Numbered from the stretch's first letter, positions 27,673 to 36,755 are shown. The stretch is 64,000 nucleotides of DNA from Micromonospora thermarum (GCF_012034245.1 NZ_JAATEO010000001.1:124001-188000); one strand, 5' to 3'. A program made the numbers and translations. The notes: a model not told the origin generated them from the sequence alone.

Positions 27673-28653
27673 ATGCGAACGACCGCTGCCGACTCCTCCG
27701 TCGTGACCGACCTGCGCGTGCTGGTGCTCGCCGGCGGGCTCTCCTACGAGCGGGACGTCTCGCTCCGCTCCGGCCGCCGCGTGCTGGACGCCCTGCGCGC
27801 CGTCGGTATGGACGCCGAACTGCGCGACGCCGACGTCGCCCTGCTGCCGTCCCTCACCGCCGACCCGCCGGACGCCGTGGTGATCGCCCTGCACGGTGCC
27901 ACGGGCGAGGACGGCTCGCTCCGGGGCGTGCTGGACCTCTGCGACATCCCCTACGTCGGATGCGACGCGCGCGCCTCCCGGCTCGCCTGGGACAAGCCGT
28001 CGGCGAAGGCGGTGCTCCGGGAGGCGGGCATTCCCACGCCGGACTGGGTGGCGCTTCCGCACGACCGTTTCTCCGAGCTGGGTGCGGTCGCCGTGCTGGA
28101 CCGCATCGTCGACCGGTTGGGCCTGCCGCTGATGGTGAAGCCCGCCCAGGGCGGTTCCGGTCTGGGCGCAGCCGTGGTCCGCGACGCCGCATCCCTGCCG
28201 GCCGCGATGGTGGGTTGTTTCGCGTACGACTCGACCGCGCTGGTGGAGCGGTACGTGCCCGGCATGGACGTGGCCGTCTCCGTGGTCGACCTGGGCGACG
28301 GCCCGCAGGCCCTGCCGGCCGTGGAGATCGTCCCGCGCAACGGCGTGTACGACTACGCCGCCCGGTACACCGCCGGCCGCACCACCTGGCACAGTCCGGC
28401 ACGGCTGGCGTCCGAGGTGACCGGTGCGGTCGCCGAGGTGGCCATCGCCGCCCACACCGCCCTCGGGCTGCGTGACCTCAGCCGGGTGGACCTGATCGTC
28501 GACGAGGCCGGACAGCCGCACGTCCTGGAGGTGAACGTCTCTCCGGGCATGACCGAGACCTCGCTGCTGCCGCTCGCGGTGCAGGCGGCCGGCCTCGACT
28601 TCGGCCGGGTGCTCGGCACCCTGGTGTCCCGCGCCGCCGCCCGCCGCGACTGA
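27673..28653 (+). CDS. D-alanine-D-alanine ligase-like ATP-grasp enzyme
   Basis: This 326-residue ATP-grasp protein resembles Ddl. It has an N-terminal LVLAGGLSYERDVSLRSG, ALHGATGEDGSLRGVLDL and IPYVGCDARASRLAWDK. The central ATP-grasp lysine and Gly-rich loop appear in LMVKPAQGGSGLGA. The C-terminal metal site is LEVNVSPGMTETSLLP. All catalytic elements look present, though a main ddl is normally found elsewhere in actinobacterial genomes, so this may be a paralogue with other specificity. It follows the aminotransferase by 8 bases and is closed by a strong terminator. Confidence 0.8.
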   Translation: MRTTAADSSVVTDLRVLVLAGGLSYERDVSLRSGRRVLDALRAVGMDAELRDADVALLPSLTADPPDAVVIALHGATGEDGSLRGVLDLCDIPYVGCDARASRLAWDKPSAKAVLREAGIPTPDWVALPHDRFSELGAVAVLDRIVDRLGLPLMVKPAQGGSGLGAAVVRDAASLPAAMVGCFAYDSTALVERYVPGMDVAVSVVDLGDGPQALPAVEIVPRNGVYDYAARYTAGRTTWHSPARLASEVTGAVAEVAIAAHTALGLRDLSRVDLIVDEAGQPHVLEVNVSPGMTETSLLPLAVQAAGLDFGRVLGTLVSRAAARRD

Positions 28654-28674
28654 CCCCCGGTCGGCCCGCTCGCT

Positions 28675-28743
28675 CCGGAGCCGCCGCAGATCCTGGAAAT
28701 CCCTTTCTCGGAAGGAGGGGTCCGGGGTCTGCGGCGGCTCCGG
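28675..28743. terminator. Bidirectional terminator after the ddl-like gene
   Basis: A perfect 16-bp GC-rich stem (28675-28690 with 28728-28743) encloses 37 bases that can form further pairs (GGAAATCCC/GGAAGGAGGGG region). It directly abuts the stop codon of the convergent minus-strand gene. Confidence 0.75.
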
Positions 28744-29856
28744 TCAGTCGCGGGGCGTGGTGAGCGCGGTGGCGGGGGCCGCCAGATCGCCGGACGGGGT
28801 GCCACCGCCGGAGCGGTCCAGAGCGGCGGTCCCGGCGGTTGCGTCGGTGACGGTCGGCCCAGTGGTGGCGGGCGCGTCATCCGTCCCAGCGGTGGTGGTG
28901 CTCCCGACCGGGCCGGCCGTGTGGGCCGCGCTGTCCGTGGCGGCCGTCCGGTCCGTGGGGGCAGAAGACCCGACCGTGAGGCCGTCCGTCGCCCTGGCTT
29001 CGGCTCCGCCGGCGGTGGGCGCGTTCGGTCCGTCAGTCGACGGGCCGGCGGCGGTCGAGCCACCGACCGTCGACGGGCCGGCGATGCTCCCGGGCGACGG
29101 GGCATCCGAGCTCTCGGCCGCCGAAGCGTCGGTCGCGGTGGTCGGCGGGGCGGTGGTACGGCCGGACGGCTCGCCGGTCGACGGGATCGGAGTTTCCTCG
29201 ACCGAGCCCATCACCGAGGTGCCCCCCTCCTCGGCCGGCGTGGTGGTCGCCACCGGCGCGCTGAAGCTCGACGGCGCCTGCCACTGGATGCGGGGCGGCT
29301 CGGCCAGCGGGCGCCCGCCGAACTCCGCCAGCCACGCGGCGACCAGGGCGAGATTCTCCCGCCACGTCGGCTCGGAGATCGGCGGCAGGATCGAGTCCCA
29401 CAGCGGAAGGAACGTCCCGCGGAGCTGGAGCTGGCCGTACGGGCGGGCGAGGAACCACATGTGCAGGTGCGCGGAGCCGTCGCCCCAGCGGTTGACGTGC
29501 ACCCGGGCCACACCGTCCAGCGAGCGGATGGCCCGTTCGAGCCGGACCGTCATCACGCCGAGTTCGGCAGCGAGCAGGTTCGGCAGATCACCGAGGTCGA
29601 GATGGGATCGGGATTCGAGGATCAGCACCATCGGGAGGCCGGTGGGCCGGTCCATGGCGCGGACCCGCCATCGCTCGCCCACCCAGATGTAGGCCTCGTC
29701 GGGGGCGTTGCAGGCGGTGCACTCCCGGTGCCCCTCGCCCCTGCGGGGCGGCTCGACCGGGACCGGATCATCGAGTTGCTTGACGCGGAGGTCGCCCTCG
29801 AAGGGGAAGGACGGCCATTCCGCGAAGTCCGGAAGTGAGGGAGGGGTGTCGTGCAC
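28744..29856 (-). CDS. HIT-like protein with long low-complexity C-terminal tail
   Basis: The protein has 370 residues from the GTG at 29856. The N-terminal ~190 residues resemble a diverged histidine-triad domain. CTAC near residue 46 may be half of a zinc site, and HLHMWFLARP (residues 130-139), after VHVNRWGDGSA, matches the HIT active-site strand. The remaining ~180 residues are Ala/Thr/Gly/Ser/Pro-rich and probably disordered. An in-frame GTG at 29997 would add 47 residues without recognisable character, so the start is uncertain. HIT proteins hydrolyse or transfer nucleotides; the substrate is not predictable. It lies between the ddl-like gene and the parS/parB region. Confidence 0.6.
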   Translation of the reverse strand: MHDTPPSLPDFAEWPSFPFEGDLRVKQLDDPVPVEPPRRGEGHRECTACNAPDEAYIWVGERWRVRAMDRPTGLPMVLILESRSHLDLGDLPNLLAAELGVMTVRLERAIRSLDGVARVHVNRWGDGSAHLHMWFLARPYGQLQLRGTFLPLWDSILPPISEPTWRENLALVAAWLAEFGGRPLAEPPRIQWQAPSSFSAPVATTTPAEEGGTSVMGSVEETPIPSTGEPSGRTTAPPTTATDASAAESSDAPSPGSIAGPSTVGGSTAAGPSTDGPNAPTAGGAEARATDGLTVGSSAPTDRTAATDSAAHTAGPVGSTTTAGTDDAPATTGPTVTDATAGTAALDRSGGGTPSGDLAAPATALTTPRD

Positions 29857-30022
29857 GACGCTGACCCTAGCCGGTTCCGCGACCGCTGTCCCTCCCTGTT
29901 CCGCACCCAATCCTGGCCGGCTCTTCCGGCCCCCGAACCGGTCCGTCGGCGAGATATCCACAGGGTGGTCAGGTGCCGACCACAGGCCGTCATCCACAGG
30001 TCAGCGCGGGATTTCACGCGCT

Positions 30023-30036
30023 GTTTCACGTGAAAC
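30023..30036. promoter_or_regulatory. parS centromere site 1
   Basis: A perfect 14-bp palindrome GTTTCACGTGAAAC, identical to the core of the bacterial chromosomal parS consensus bound by ParB. It lies about 9.7 kb from oriC. Confidence 0.95.
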
Positions 30037-30046
30037 GGGGGCAGCC

Positions 30047-30068
30047 TGTGGACAACCGCTGTGGACAA
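30047..30068. promoter_or_regulatory. Two DnaA boxes next to parS
   Basis: TGTGGACAA (complement of the actinobacterial consensus TTGTCCACA) occurs at 30047-30055 and 30060-30068, thirteen bases apart and in the same orientation, between two parS sites. Confidence 0.6.
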
Positions 30069-30101
30069 CGGCGGCCCTTCCGCGACGACCGACGCACCTC
30101 G

Positions 30102-30115
30102 GTTTCACGTGAAAC
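30102..30115. promoter_or_regulatory. parS centromere site 2
   Basis: A second exact GTTTCACGTGAAAC palindrome, 79 bases from site 1. Clustered parS sites nucleate the ParB partition complex. Confidence 0.95.
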
Positions 30116-30259
30116 GACAGGCCTCACGGACGCGGGAACGTGGACGACCCTGGGCACCGAACCCCGGCCACCGATCGCTCTCCTGGCCGCCCTCGTGTTG
30201 CCCGACTCGGGGAGACCTGCCTACGCCGTGGCCGCGACCCGTGACGGCCCGCGCCCGCC

Positions 30260-30387
30260 GACGCGTCGGTCATCGCCGCCCTACTGCGTCCGGACCGGTA
30301 TCCGCCTGGCGGCGATCCCGGAGGTGCTGGAGGCGCACGCCGCCGCCGTCGGCCGCATGGCCGAGACGGCGGGGCGACGATACGGGC
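30260..30387 (+). pseudogene. Possible frameshifted C-terminal remnant of a flavin-dependent hydroxylase
   Basis: One frame reads DASVIAALLRPDRY (30260-30301). After a frame change it continues as IRLAAIPEVLEAHAAAVGRM (from 30300). The LLRPDRY segment recalls the C-terminal domain of FAD-dependent aromatic hydroxylases. No start, no FAD motif and no intact frame are present. This is a weak pattern match. Confidence 0.25.
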
Positions 30388-30416
30388 CCGGTTGATGGTG
30401 CCCGGTAGAAACGACT

Positions 30417-30452
30417 CGGCCGCGTGGTCACCCGGTCGGGACCACGCGGCCG
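30417..30452 (-). terminator. Terminator of the parA-parB operon
   Basis: A perfect 13-bp stem (30417-30429 with 30440-30452) with a 10-base loop lies just beyond the parB stop codon. Confidence 0.8.
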
Positions 30453-30469
30453 AATGCGGCGTACCGGTG

Positions 30470-31462
30470 TCAGGCCTCGGGCTCCTCCCGGTCGACCCCG
30501 ATGATGCCGACGATCCGCTCCAGGTCGTCGACGGTGGCAAACTCGATCGTGATCTTTCCCTTGCTGCGGCCGATGTCGACCTTCACGCGCGTGTCGAAGC
30601 GGTCGGAGAGCCGGTCCGCGAGATCGGACAACGCCGGTGCGTGCGGCTTCGGGCGGCGCTTGGCCGACTCCTTGCGGCCGGTGTTCTCGCTGAGCGACAG
30701 CGCGACGATCTCCTCGGTGGCCCGCACCGACAGGCCCTCCGCGACGATCCGCAGGGCGAGCTGCTCCTGTGCCTCCGCGTCGTCGAGGCTCAGCAGCGCC
30801 CGGGCGTGCCCGGCGGAGAGCACCCCGGCGGCGACCCGGCGCTGCACCTGAGCCGGGAGGTTCAGCAGCCGGATCGTGTTGGAGATCTGGGGTCGGCTCC
30901 GCCCGATCCGTCGGGCCAGCTCCTCGTGCGTGGCGCCGAACTCGTCCAGCAACTGCTGATATGCGGCCGCCTCTTCCAGCGGGTTCAGGTTGGCCCGGTG
31001 GATGTTCTCCAGGAGCGCGTCCCGGAGCATCGCGTCGTCCCGGGTGTCCCGGACGATCGCGGGGATGTTGTCCCGGCCGACCGCCTGCGCCGCACGCCAG
31101 CGCCGCTCGCCCATGACGAGTTCGAACTTCTCGCCGTCGAGCTGGCGGACGACGATCGGCTGCAGGAAGCCGACCTCCTGGATGGAGACCTTCAGCTCCT
31201 CCAAGGCGTCCTCGTCGAAGACCTGCCGTGGCTGTTTCGGGTTCGGCACGATCGCGTCGACGGGGATCTCAGCGAACCGGGCCCCCGGCACCGGGCTCAG
31301 CGCCGGCTCGTTCGGCCGGACGGCCGGCGGAGGTGCCACGTCGGTCACAGCCGGATCGCCGGCGTTCGGATCGAACGCACCGGTCGCCGCGGTCGCCGCC
31401 GGTCCAGTGGGGATGAGCGCGCCCAACCCTCGGCCCAGACCGCCCCGAGGACGGTTCTTCAT
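30470..31462 (-). CDS. parB: Chromosome partitioning protein ParB
   Basis: This 330-residue CTPase clamp loads on parS and spreads over the origin region. A Gly-rich [12 protein letters not shown]arA-activating N-terminus is followed by a linker. The N-terminal CTP-binding domain shows [12 protein letters not shown], the GERRWRA box and [14 protein letters not shown]. The HTH parS-binding domain contains [17 protein letters not shown], and a C-terminal dimerisation domain follows. It is the second gene of the parA-parB operon (27-base gap). Four parS sites lie within and beside this operon. Confidence 0.97.
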   Translation of the reverse strand: MKNRPRGGLGRGLGALIPTGPAATAATGAFDPNAGDPAVTDVAPPPAVRPNEPALSPVPGARFAEIPVDAIVPNPKQPRQVFDEDALEELKVSIQEVGFLQPIVVRQLDGEKFELVMGERRWRAAQAVGRDNIPAIVRDTRDDAMLRDALLENIHRANLNPLEEAAAYQQLLDEFGATHEELARRIGRSRPQISNTIRLLNLPAQVQRRVAAGVLSAGHARALLSLDDAEAQEQLALRIVAEGLSVRATEEIVALSLSENTGRKESAKRRPKPHAPALSDLADRLSDRFDTRVKVDIGRSKGKITIEFATVDDLERIVGIIGVDREEPEA

Positions 31463-31489
31463 GCCACGCCTCCCGGCGACTCGTACCCA

Positions 31490-32812
31490 CTACGCATTGC
31501 GGCTCACCGGCGCCACGGCGCCCCGCTCAGCGATCTCCTGGGCGGCCTCAAAGTAACTCGTGGCCCCCCGCGATCCGGGATCGTAGGTCATCACCGACTG
31601 GCCGTAGCTGGGTGCCTCCGAGACCCGGACGTTGCGCGGGATGACCGCCTGGAGCACCTTGTCGCCGAAGTGGTTCCGCACGTCCTGCTCCACCGCGTCC
31701 GCCAGCCGGGTACGCCGGTCGTACATGGTGAGGAGGATCGTGGAGACCTCCAGGCGCGGGTTGAGGTGCTGACGGACCAGGTTGATGTTGTTGATCAGCT
31801 GGTTCAGCCCCTCCAGCGCGTAGTACTCGCACTGGATCGGGATGAGGACCTCCTGCGCGGCCACCAGGGCGTTGACCGTCAGCAGGCCCAGCGACGGCGG
31901 GCAGTCGATGAAGATGTAGTCGAAGTGGCCGGGGTACCCGGCGATGGCCCGCTGCAGCCGGGACTCGCGAGCCACCACGGAGACCAGCTCGATCTCGGCG
32001 CCGGCGAGGTCGATAGTCGCCGGGACGCACCACAGGTTGGGGATGCCCTCGACCGCCTGGGCGACGTCCTCCAGCGGCACGCTGTTGATGAGGCAGTCGT
32101 AGACGTCCGGCACCCCGGTGTGATGCGGGACGTTCAGCCCGGTCGAGGCGTTGCCCTGCGGGTCGAGGTCCACCACCAGCACCCGGTTACCGTGCAGGGC
32201 CAGTGCCACCGCCAGGTTCACCGTCGTGGTGGTCTTCCCCACGCCGCCCTTCTGGTTCGCGACGCACATCACCCGGGTCCGCTCCGGACGAGGCATGGTC
32301 ACCTCACCGCTCGGATTCAGGATCTGCACGGCCCGCATCGCTTCCATCGCCAACGGTGGGTCATCCTCTTCGCGCGTCGGGGTTTCACGTGAAACGTACG
32401 TGGCGTCGTCCTCGTCATGCCCGTACGGCACGGCCGGACTCGCCGTCGTGTCGGTCACCCGACCGGCGTCCGCCACCGACGCGGGCGCGGGCTGCTGGGG
32501 GACGGCCACCTCGAAGCGCGTCGGGGCGGCAGCGTTGCCCCGAGCCGCAGTGGCCCGATCAGCCGCTGGCGCCTTGCCGACCCGCGACTCGTCAGGGGCC
32601 GGCCGGGCGGCCGGCAAATCCGGCGGTACGGGTCGGGCGACGCCGGTCGCCGGCGGGTCGCGCTGTACGACCGGCTCCCAGTCCGGCGGCCGGTGGGACG
32701 GGCCTACCGACGCGCCGCGCGCCGCCCAGCCCGGGTAGTCGGTTTCACGTGAAACAGAGTCGCCCGCTGACCCGGTCACGCGTGGATCGTCGTACCTGCC
32801 GTCGTCATGCAC
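31490..32812 (-). CDS. parA: Chromosome partitioning ATPase ParA
   Basis: This 440-residue deviant-Walker ATPase segregates origins by diffusing on the nucleoid and being displaced by ParB. The deviant Walker A KGGVGKTT spans residues 188-195. Further motifs are VVDLDPQGNAST and IDCPPSLGLLTVNAL. The N-terminal ~178 residues are a low-complexity extension typical of actinobacterial ParA, here unusually long. Two parS palindromes lie inside this extension and are translated as VSRET at residues 20-24 and 140-144. The ATG at 32812 is the first in frame. A shorter start cannot be excluded. Confidence 0.95.
   Translation of the reverse strand: MHDDGRYDDPRVTGSAGDSVSRETDYPGWAARGASVGPSHRPPDWEPVVQRDPPATGVARPVPPDLPAARPAPDESRVGKAPAADRATAARGNAAAPTRFEVAVPQQPAPASVADAGRVTDTTASPAVPYGHDEDDATYVSRETPTREEDDPPLAMEAMRAVQILNPSGEVTMPRPERTRVMCVANQKGGVGKTTTTVNLAVALALHGNRVLVVDLDPQGNASTGLNVPHHTGVPDVYDCLINSVPLEDVAQAVEGIPNLWCVPATIDLAGAEIELVSVVARESRLQRAIAGYPGHFDYIFIDCPPSLGLLTVNALVAAQEVLIPIQCEYYALEGLNQLINNINLVRQHLNPRLEVSTILLTMYDRRTRLADAVEQDVRNHFGDKVLQAVIPRNVRVSEAPSYGQSVMTYDPGSRGATSYFEAAQEIAERGAVAPVSRNA
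32382..32395. promoter_or_regulatory. parS centromere site 3 (inside parA)
   Basis: An exact GTTTCACGTGAAAC palindrome within the parA coding sequence, encoding V-S-R-E-T at residues 140-144. Confidence 0.95.
32742..32755. promoter_or_regulatory. parS centromere site 4 (inside parA)
   Basis: An exact GTTTCACGTGAAAC palindrome near the 5' end of parA, encoding V-S-R-E-T at residues 20-24, in the same codon phase as site 3. Confidence 0.95.
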
Positions 32813-33277
32813 CTGTCATCCCTGCCCGCTTCGGATGGTCGGTCCGCACCCCGTCAACGGGCCGCACCTGCGCTCTCGCTCGGAGCTGCGACCCGGCGGA
32901 AGCGGTCGGGACCCGGTGAACGTCCGTCGCCGCCCGCTCCACATTATCGACGCGCGGCCAGCCTACGGCTCGCGGGCACAACCGGTCCACGTCGGGTTCG
33001 CATCCCGCCCACCCGTATCGGTTCAACGACGCAGACGCCGGGCAGGAAAGCCGGATCGGCGGATCCGGCACGAGGAGAGACCCCGACACGCGCGGAGGGG
33101 CCCGAGTCGGCGGGGCACGGGGAGTCCGCACTGGTCAGCACGGGAAGCCGGACAGCGCGGGTAGGCCCGCGCCGCCCGGAGAACGCGCGGGTCGAGCCGG
33201 GGCGCGCGGCGCAGCCCGGCTTGCGCGGCCGGGACAGCGCGGGGGCGGCCGGGACAGCGCGGGGCGCGGCGGGAGAG
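32813..33277. other. Intergenic region between rsmG and parA
   Basis: About 465 bases without a convincing gene. It must hold the parA promoter, but I see no clear -35/-10 pair. The right end is extremely GC-rich and contains a 20-bp tandem repeat. Confidence 0.5.
33227..33265. repeat. 20-bp tandem duplication downstream of rsmG
   Basis: Two nearly identical copies of a GGCCGGGACAGCGCGGGGGC unit stand head to tail, immediately after the rsmG stop codon. Confidence 0.7.
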
Positions 33278-34090
33278 TCAGCGGCGGCGGCCGCCGCGTG
33301 AGCGCTTCGGGGACTTCGGTCGCGCCGGTCCCACCACCCACTCACGCACGATCTCGACCACCGTCGTCGGGGGATCGATCACGCCTTCGCCACAACGGTG
33401 GACCTCGGGCGTACCGCCGCCGAGCCGGCTCACGGTCGCCGCGTGCTCGGCGATCTCCTCGGCGGCCGACGCGCCCTTGAGAGCGATCAGCCGGCCGCCC
33501 GGCACGGCCAGCGGCAGGCACCACGTCGAGAGGCGGTCCAGCGGCGCGACGGCGCGCGCGGTGACCACGTCGCCGGCGAGGGGTTCCGTCCCCGCAGCGC
33601 CCGCGGCCGCCTCCTCGGCCCGCCCCCGGAACACCCGGACCGTCCGGCCGAGCCCGAGGTGTTCCACCGCCTCGACGAGGAAGGCGGTGCGGCGGGCGAG
33701 GGGCTCGATCAGGGTGACGGTCAGGTCCGGCCGTGCGACGGCCAGCACCAGGCCGGGGAGCCCCGCGCCGGATCCGACGTCGAGCACGGCCGCGCCCGAC
33801 GGGATGCGCTCCGCGACGGCCGCGCAGTTGAGCAGGTGCCGGTCCCAGATCCGGGGCGCCTCGCGCGGCCCGATCAGACCCCGGATCACCCCGTCGGTCA
33901 CGAGCAGTTCGGCGTACGCGGCGGCCAGGTCGAGCCGGTCGCCGAAGAGGGCACGCGCGGCACCGGCCAACTCCGGCGGCAACGTGGCGTCGGTCGGGTC
34001 CGGCGCAGGGCGGGAGCCGACAGGGGACGGCCCGGGTGGCGTACCACCCGGGCCGGACGCGGCACCCGCCGCGGTGTCGTCGTGGGTCAC
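33278..34090 (-). CDS. rsmG: 16S rRNA (guanine527-N7)-methyltransferase RsmG
   Basis: This 270-residue SAM-dependent methyltransferase (GidB) modifies G527 of 16S rRNA. Its inactivation gives low-level streptomycin resistance in several bacteria. A ~45-residue Gly/Pro/Ala-rich N-terminus precedes the core. [19 protein letters not shown] and the SAM motif [21 protein letters not shown] are clear, followed by [23 protein letters not shown]. The C-terminus is basic ([12 protein letters not shown]). I chose the GTG at 34090, 4 bases after the jag stop, in place of a longer frame overlapping jag. It is the last gene of the rpmH-to-rsmG cluster. Confidence 0.92.
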   Translation of the reverse strand: MTHDDTAAGAASGPGGTPPGPSPVGSRPAPDPTDATLPPELAGAARALFGDRLDLAAAYAELLVTDGVIRGLIGPREAPRIWDRHLLNCAAVAERIPSGAAVLDVGSGAGLPGLVLAVARPDLTVTLIEPLARRTAFLVEAVEHLGLGRTVRVFRGRAEEAAAGAAGTEPLAGDVVTARAVAPLDRLSTWCLPLAVPGGRLIALKGASAAEEIAEHAATVSRLGGGTPEVHRCGEGVIDPPTTVVEIVREWVVGPARPKSPKRSRGGRRR

Positions 34091-34094
34091 CCGG

Positions 34095-34685
34095 TCAGTC
34101 CGCCAGCCGGACGATGATGCGCCGGTTCGGCTCGACGCCCTCGGACTCGCTCTCCACACCGCTCATGGCGTTGACAACGTCGTGGACGCACTTGCGCTCG
34201 AACGCGGACATCGGCTCCAGGCGCACGGGCTCGCCGTGCTCCTTCACCTTCTCCACCGCGTTCTTCGCCACGGCGGCGAGTTCCTTGCGGCGGCTGGCGC
34301 GGTAGCCGCCGACGTCGAGCAGCAGCCGGCTGGGGGTGCCGGTCTGCCGGAAGACGGCGAGCCGGGTCAGCTCCTGGAGCGCCTCCAGGGTGGCGCCGCG
34401 CTGGCCGACCAGGTTCTGCAGGCGGGCGCCGACCACCTCGACCACCGGACGCCCGCCGGAGACGAGCTCGTCGATATCCCCGTCGTAGTCGAGGATGTCG
34501 AGCAGGCCCTCGACGTAGTCCGCGGCGATCTCGCTCTGGCGGAACAGGTCGCTCTCGGCGGCGGCCTTCTTCTCCTTGCCCCCGGCGGCCGCCTCGTCGG
34601 TCTCGTCCGCGTCGGGCGCGGCGGTGGGCTCGGTTCCCTCCGCGTCCACGGACTCGTCGGCGCTGGGGATGCTGGTGTCGGTCAC
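34095..34685 (-). CDS. jag: Jag/KhpB-type RNA-binding protein (KH-R3H)
   Basis: This 196-residue protein of the SpoIIIJ-associated family has an acidic Ala/Glu/Asp-rich N-terminus (about 45 residues). A KH domain follows, with the loop [20 protein letters not shown]. The C-terminal R3H domain contains [40 protein letters not shown]. It binds RNA and affects cell-wall synthesis and division in other Gram-positive bacteria. It follows yidC by 213 bases and is 4 bases from rsmG. Confidence 0.93.
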   Translation of the reverse strand: MTDTSIPSADESVDAEGTEPTAAPDADETDEAAAGGKEKKAAAESDLFRQSEIAADYVEGLLDILDYDGDIDELVSGGRPVVEVVGARLQNLVGQRGATLEALQELTRLAVFRQTGTPSRLLLDVGGYRASRRKELAAVAKNAVEKVKEHGEPVRLEPMSAFERKCVHDVVNAMSGVESESEGVEPNRRIIVRLAD

Positions 34686-34898
34686 GGTGTCATCTCCGTA
34701 CTCGCTCGGCCGGACCGTCGGTCCGCTGGTCTCCCGAAGGCCGGCGGGAGGTCGCCGATGCCCGCGGGCACGTCTGTACGGGCAGTTTCGCCCGTCGCCG
34801 CGTCACGCGCGGCTCTTTGCGCACCGGCGCCGGCCGTACGGCGGCGGCACGGTGCGGAACGGGCCGCCGCCGGTGTCCCGGACGGCGGCCCGGACGGC

Positions 34899-35885
34899 TC
34901 AGCCTTGCCGCTTGGCGGGGCGCCCCTTCTTCGGGTTGACCGGCTTGGCGCCGGGCTTCGGGCCGGCCACCTTCGGCGCGGCCGGCTTGGTCGGCGCCGG
35001 CGGGGCGGCCTTACGGCCGAACAGCCCACCGGTCTTCGCCGGCTGCACCGGGTTACGCGCACCCGAGGTGCCCGACTTGGCGGCGGTGACGCTCGGCGGC
35101 GGCGGGAACTTGCGCAGCACCCACTGCTGCTGGGCGAGCGTGAAGAGGTTGTTCGTGACCCAGTAGATGATCACGCCGATCGGGAAGATCGCGCCGGAGA
35201 CGAGCAGCGACAGCGGGATGCCGTAGAGCATCAGCTTCTGGATCATCCGCTGCTGCGGGTCCTCCGCCCAGCCGGTCTTGAGGATCATCTGGCGGCTGGT
35301 CAGGTAGGTGGTGCCCATCATGACCAGCACCAGGACGCCGGCCATGACCTTGACGGTGGTGCCGTTGGCGCCCAGGAGGGCCAGTTCCTCGGTGGTCGAC
35401 CCGAACTTGCCGGCGATCGGCGCGGTGAACAGCTTCGCCGCCGACGCGCTCTGGAACTGGTCGACCGACCAGCCGTAGAGGGTCTTGAGGTCGTTGCCCG
35501 GGCTGAGGCGGCGCAGCACGTGGAAGAGGCCGAGGAAGACCGGGATCTGGAGGAACATCGGAAGGCAGCCCATCAGCGGGTTGGCCTTTTCCTTCCGGTA
35601 GAGCTCCATCATCTCCCGCTGGAGCGTCTCCCGGTCACCCTTGTGCTTCTCCTGCAGCGCCTTGACCTGCGGCTGGAGCGCCTGCATGGCCCGCTGGGAC
35701 TTGATCTGCTTCACGAAGACCGGGAAGAGGATCACCCGGACGGTGACCACCAGGAAGATGATGGCGAGGATCCAGGCCCAGTTGGTGCCGAGCACCGCGC
35801 CGTCCGGTACCCCGATGGCGTCCCAGGCCCGATGCCAGACCAGCAGGATCCACGAGATCGCGTAGTAGATCCAGTCGAGACTCAA
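34899..35885 (-). CDS. yidC: Membrane protein insertase YidC
   Basis: This 328-residue YidC/Oxa1 insertase lacks the large periplasmic domain of Gram-negative homologues. The N-terminal helix is followed by WAWILAIIFLVVTVRVILFPVFVKQIKSQRAMQALQP, which holds the conserved Arg of the hydrophilic groove. The cytosolic coiled coil, GCLPMFLQIPVFLGLFHVLRR and three further helices follow, then a basic C-terminal tail rich in Lys/Pro/Ala that can contact the ribosome. It is separated from yidD by 4 bases. Confidence 0.95.
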   Translation of the reverse strand: MSLDWIYYAISWILLVWHRAWDAIGVPDGAVLGTNWAWILAIIFLVVTVRVILFPVFVKQIKSQRAMQALQPQVKALQEKHKGDRETLQREMMELYRKEKANPLMGCLPMFLQIPVFLGLFHVLRRLSPGNDLKTLYGWSVDQFQSASAAKLFTAPIAGKFGSTTEELALLGANGTTVKVMAGVLVLVMMGTTYLTSRQMILKTGWAEDPQQRMIQKLMLYGIPLSLLVSGAIFPIGVIIYWVTNNLFTLAQQQWVLRKFPPPPSVTAAKSGTSGARNPVQPAKTGGLFGRKAAPPAPTKPAAPKVAGPKPGAKPVNPKKGRPAKRQG

Positions 35886-35889
35886 TTTG

Positions 35890-36177
35890 TCAGGCTCCAG
35901 TCACATCGGCACGGCGGCGACCGCCCGGCTCCGGCACCGGGTCGAATCCACCTGGGTGGAAGGGGTGGCAGCGCAACAACCGCCGGACCGTCAGGCCGGC
36001 TCCCCGGAACGCGCCGTGGCGGCTGACCGCCTCGAGGGCGTACGCGCTGCACGACGGGTAGAACCGACAACGGGCCGGCAGAGCCGGACTTATCCACCGA
36101 CGGTACGCGATGATGGGCCCGACCAGCACGCGGGCACCGGGTGACGTCGGCCGTGGCGCGTCCTGCCCCGTACTCAC
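35890..36177 (-). CDS. yidD: Membrane protein insertion efficiency factor YidD
   Basis: This 95-residue small protein contains the family core [33 protein letters not shown] with three conserved Cys. An [18 protein letters not shown] segment follows. It is a peripheral membrane factor assisting YidC-dependent insertion. Its ATG overlaps the rnpA stop (ATGA), indicating translational coupling. Confidence 0.95.
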   Translation of the reverse strand: MSTGQDAPRPTSPGARVLVGPIIAYRRWISPALPARCRFYPSCSAYALEAVSRHGAFRGAGLTVRRLLRCHPFHPGGFDPVPEPGGRRRADVTGA

Positions 36178-36581
36178 CGGGACCGCCGCCCCCGCGGGGC
36201 GCGCGCAGCCGCGATCGCCGCGTCGAGGTCGGCGCCGAGCCGCTGGTACGACGCGTCGGCCGCCGCTGGCAGGGCGCGTACCACGAGGGTGCTGCCTGCC
36301 GGCAGGTCGGCGAGCCGCTCGCGGACCAGGTGCCGCAACCGGCGGCGGACCCGGTTGCGGACGACGGCGTTCCCGACCGCCTTGGACACGACGAAGCCGG
36401 CGCGGGCGGGTGCGGGAGTTTCCTCCGCACCGGTCCGCGCCGGCTCCGGCGAGGTTGCGGCCGTCGGGGTGACCGGCAGGCTCAGGTGAACGACGACGGC
36501 ACCGCGTCCGACGCGCCGGCCACCGCGGACCGCTGCGGCGAAGTCAGTGCTGCGCCGCAGTCGCTGCGCGGCGGCCAGCAC
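36174..36581 (-). CDS. rnpA: Ribonuclease P protein component
   Basis: This 135-residue basic protein assists the RNase P RNA in 5' maturation of tRNAs. The conserved RNR motif appears in [24 protein letters not shown], and the N-terminal [20 protein letters not shown] is typical. A Pro/Thr/Ala-rich insertion of about 25 residues between strands ([20 protein letters not shown]) is longer than in most homologues. It starts with GTG, 36 bases after rpmH. Confidence 0.94.
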   Translation of the reverse strand: MLAAAQRLRRSTDFAAAVRGGRRVGRGAVVVHLSLPVTPTAATSPEPARTGAEETPAPARAGFVVSKAVGNAVVRNRVRRRLRHLVRERLADLPAGSTLVVRALPAAADASYQRLGADLDAAIAAARAPRGRRSR

Positions 36582-36617
36582 GACTGCCCACGTCCTGCGG
36601 ATCGGGCCCGGTCGGCG

Positions 36618-36755
36618 TCAGGCCGCCAGGCGGGCGCGACCCTTGGCGCGACGGGTCGAGAGGATGGCACGGCCGGCACGGGTGCGCATGCGCAGCCGGA
36701 AGCCGTGGGTCTTGGCGCGCCGGCGATTGTTCGGCTGGTAGGTGCGCTTGCTCAC
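36618..36755 (-). CDS. rpmH: 50S ribosomal protein L34
   Basis: This 45-residue L34 begins [19 protein letters not shown], the universal signature, and is followed by [20 protein letters not shown]. The GTG at 36755 has GGAGAG at good spacing. It is the first gene of the leftward rpmH-rnpA-yidD-yidC-jag-rsmG cluster. Confidence 0.97.
   Translation of the reverse strand: MSKRTYQPNNRRRAKTHGFRLRMRTRAGRAILSTRRAKGRARLAA

Larger units (their letters stand above)
29857..30469. other. Intergenic region between the HIT-like gene and parB, containing parS and DnaA boxes
   Basis: About 600 bases with no intact gene. It holds two parS sites, two DnaA boxes between them, a possible frameshifted gene remnant and the parB terminator, annotated separately. 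The left part also carries imperfect TATCCACAG-type 9-mers near 29954 and 29990. Confidence 0.6.

Noticed and set aside
29857..29997. N-terminal extension of the HIT-like protein to the GTG at 29997
   Set aside because: The extra 47 residues lack family character and no ribosome binding site precedes that GTG. I kept the shorter start but with low certainty.
33278..34159. Longer rsmG start (ATG at 34159)
   Set aside because: It would overlap jag by 65 bases. The GTG at 34090 directly after the jag stop fits operon spacing.
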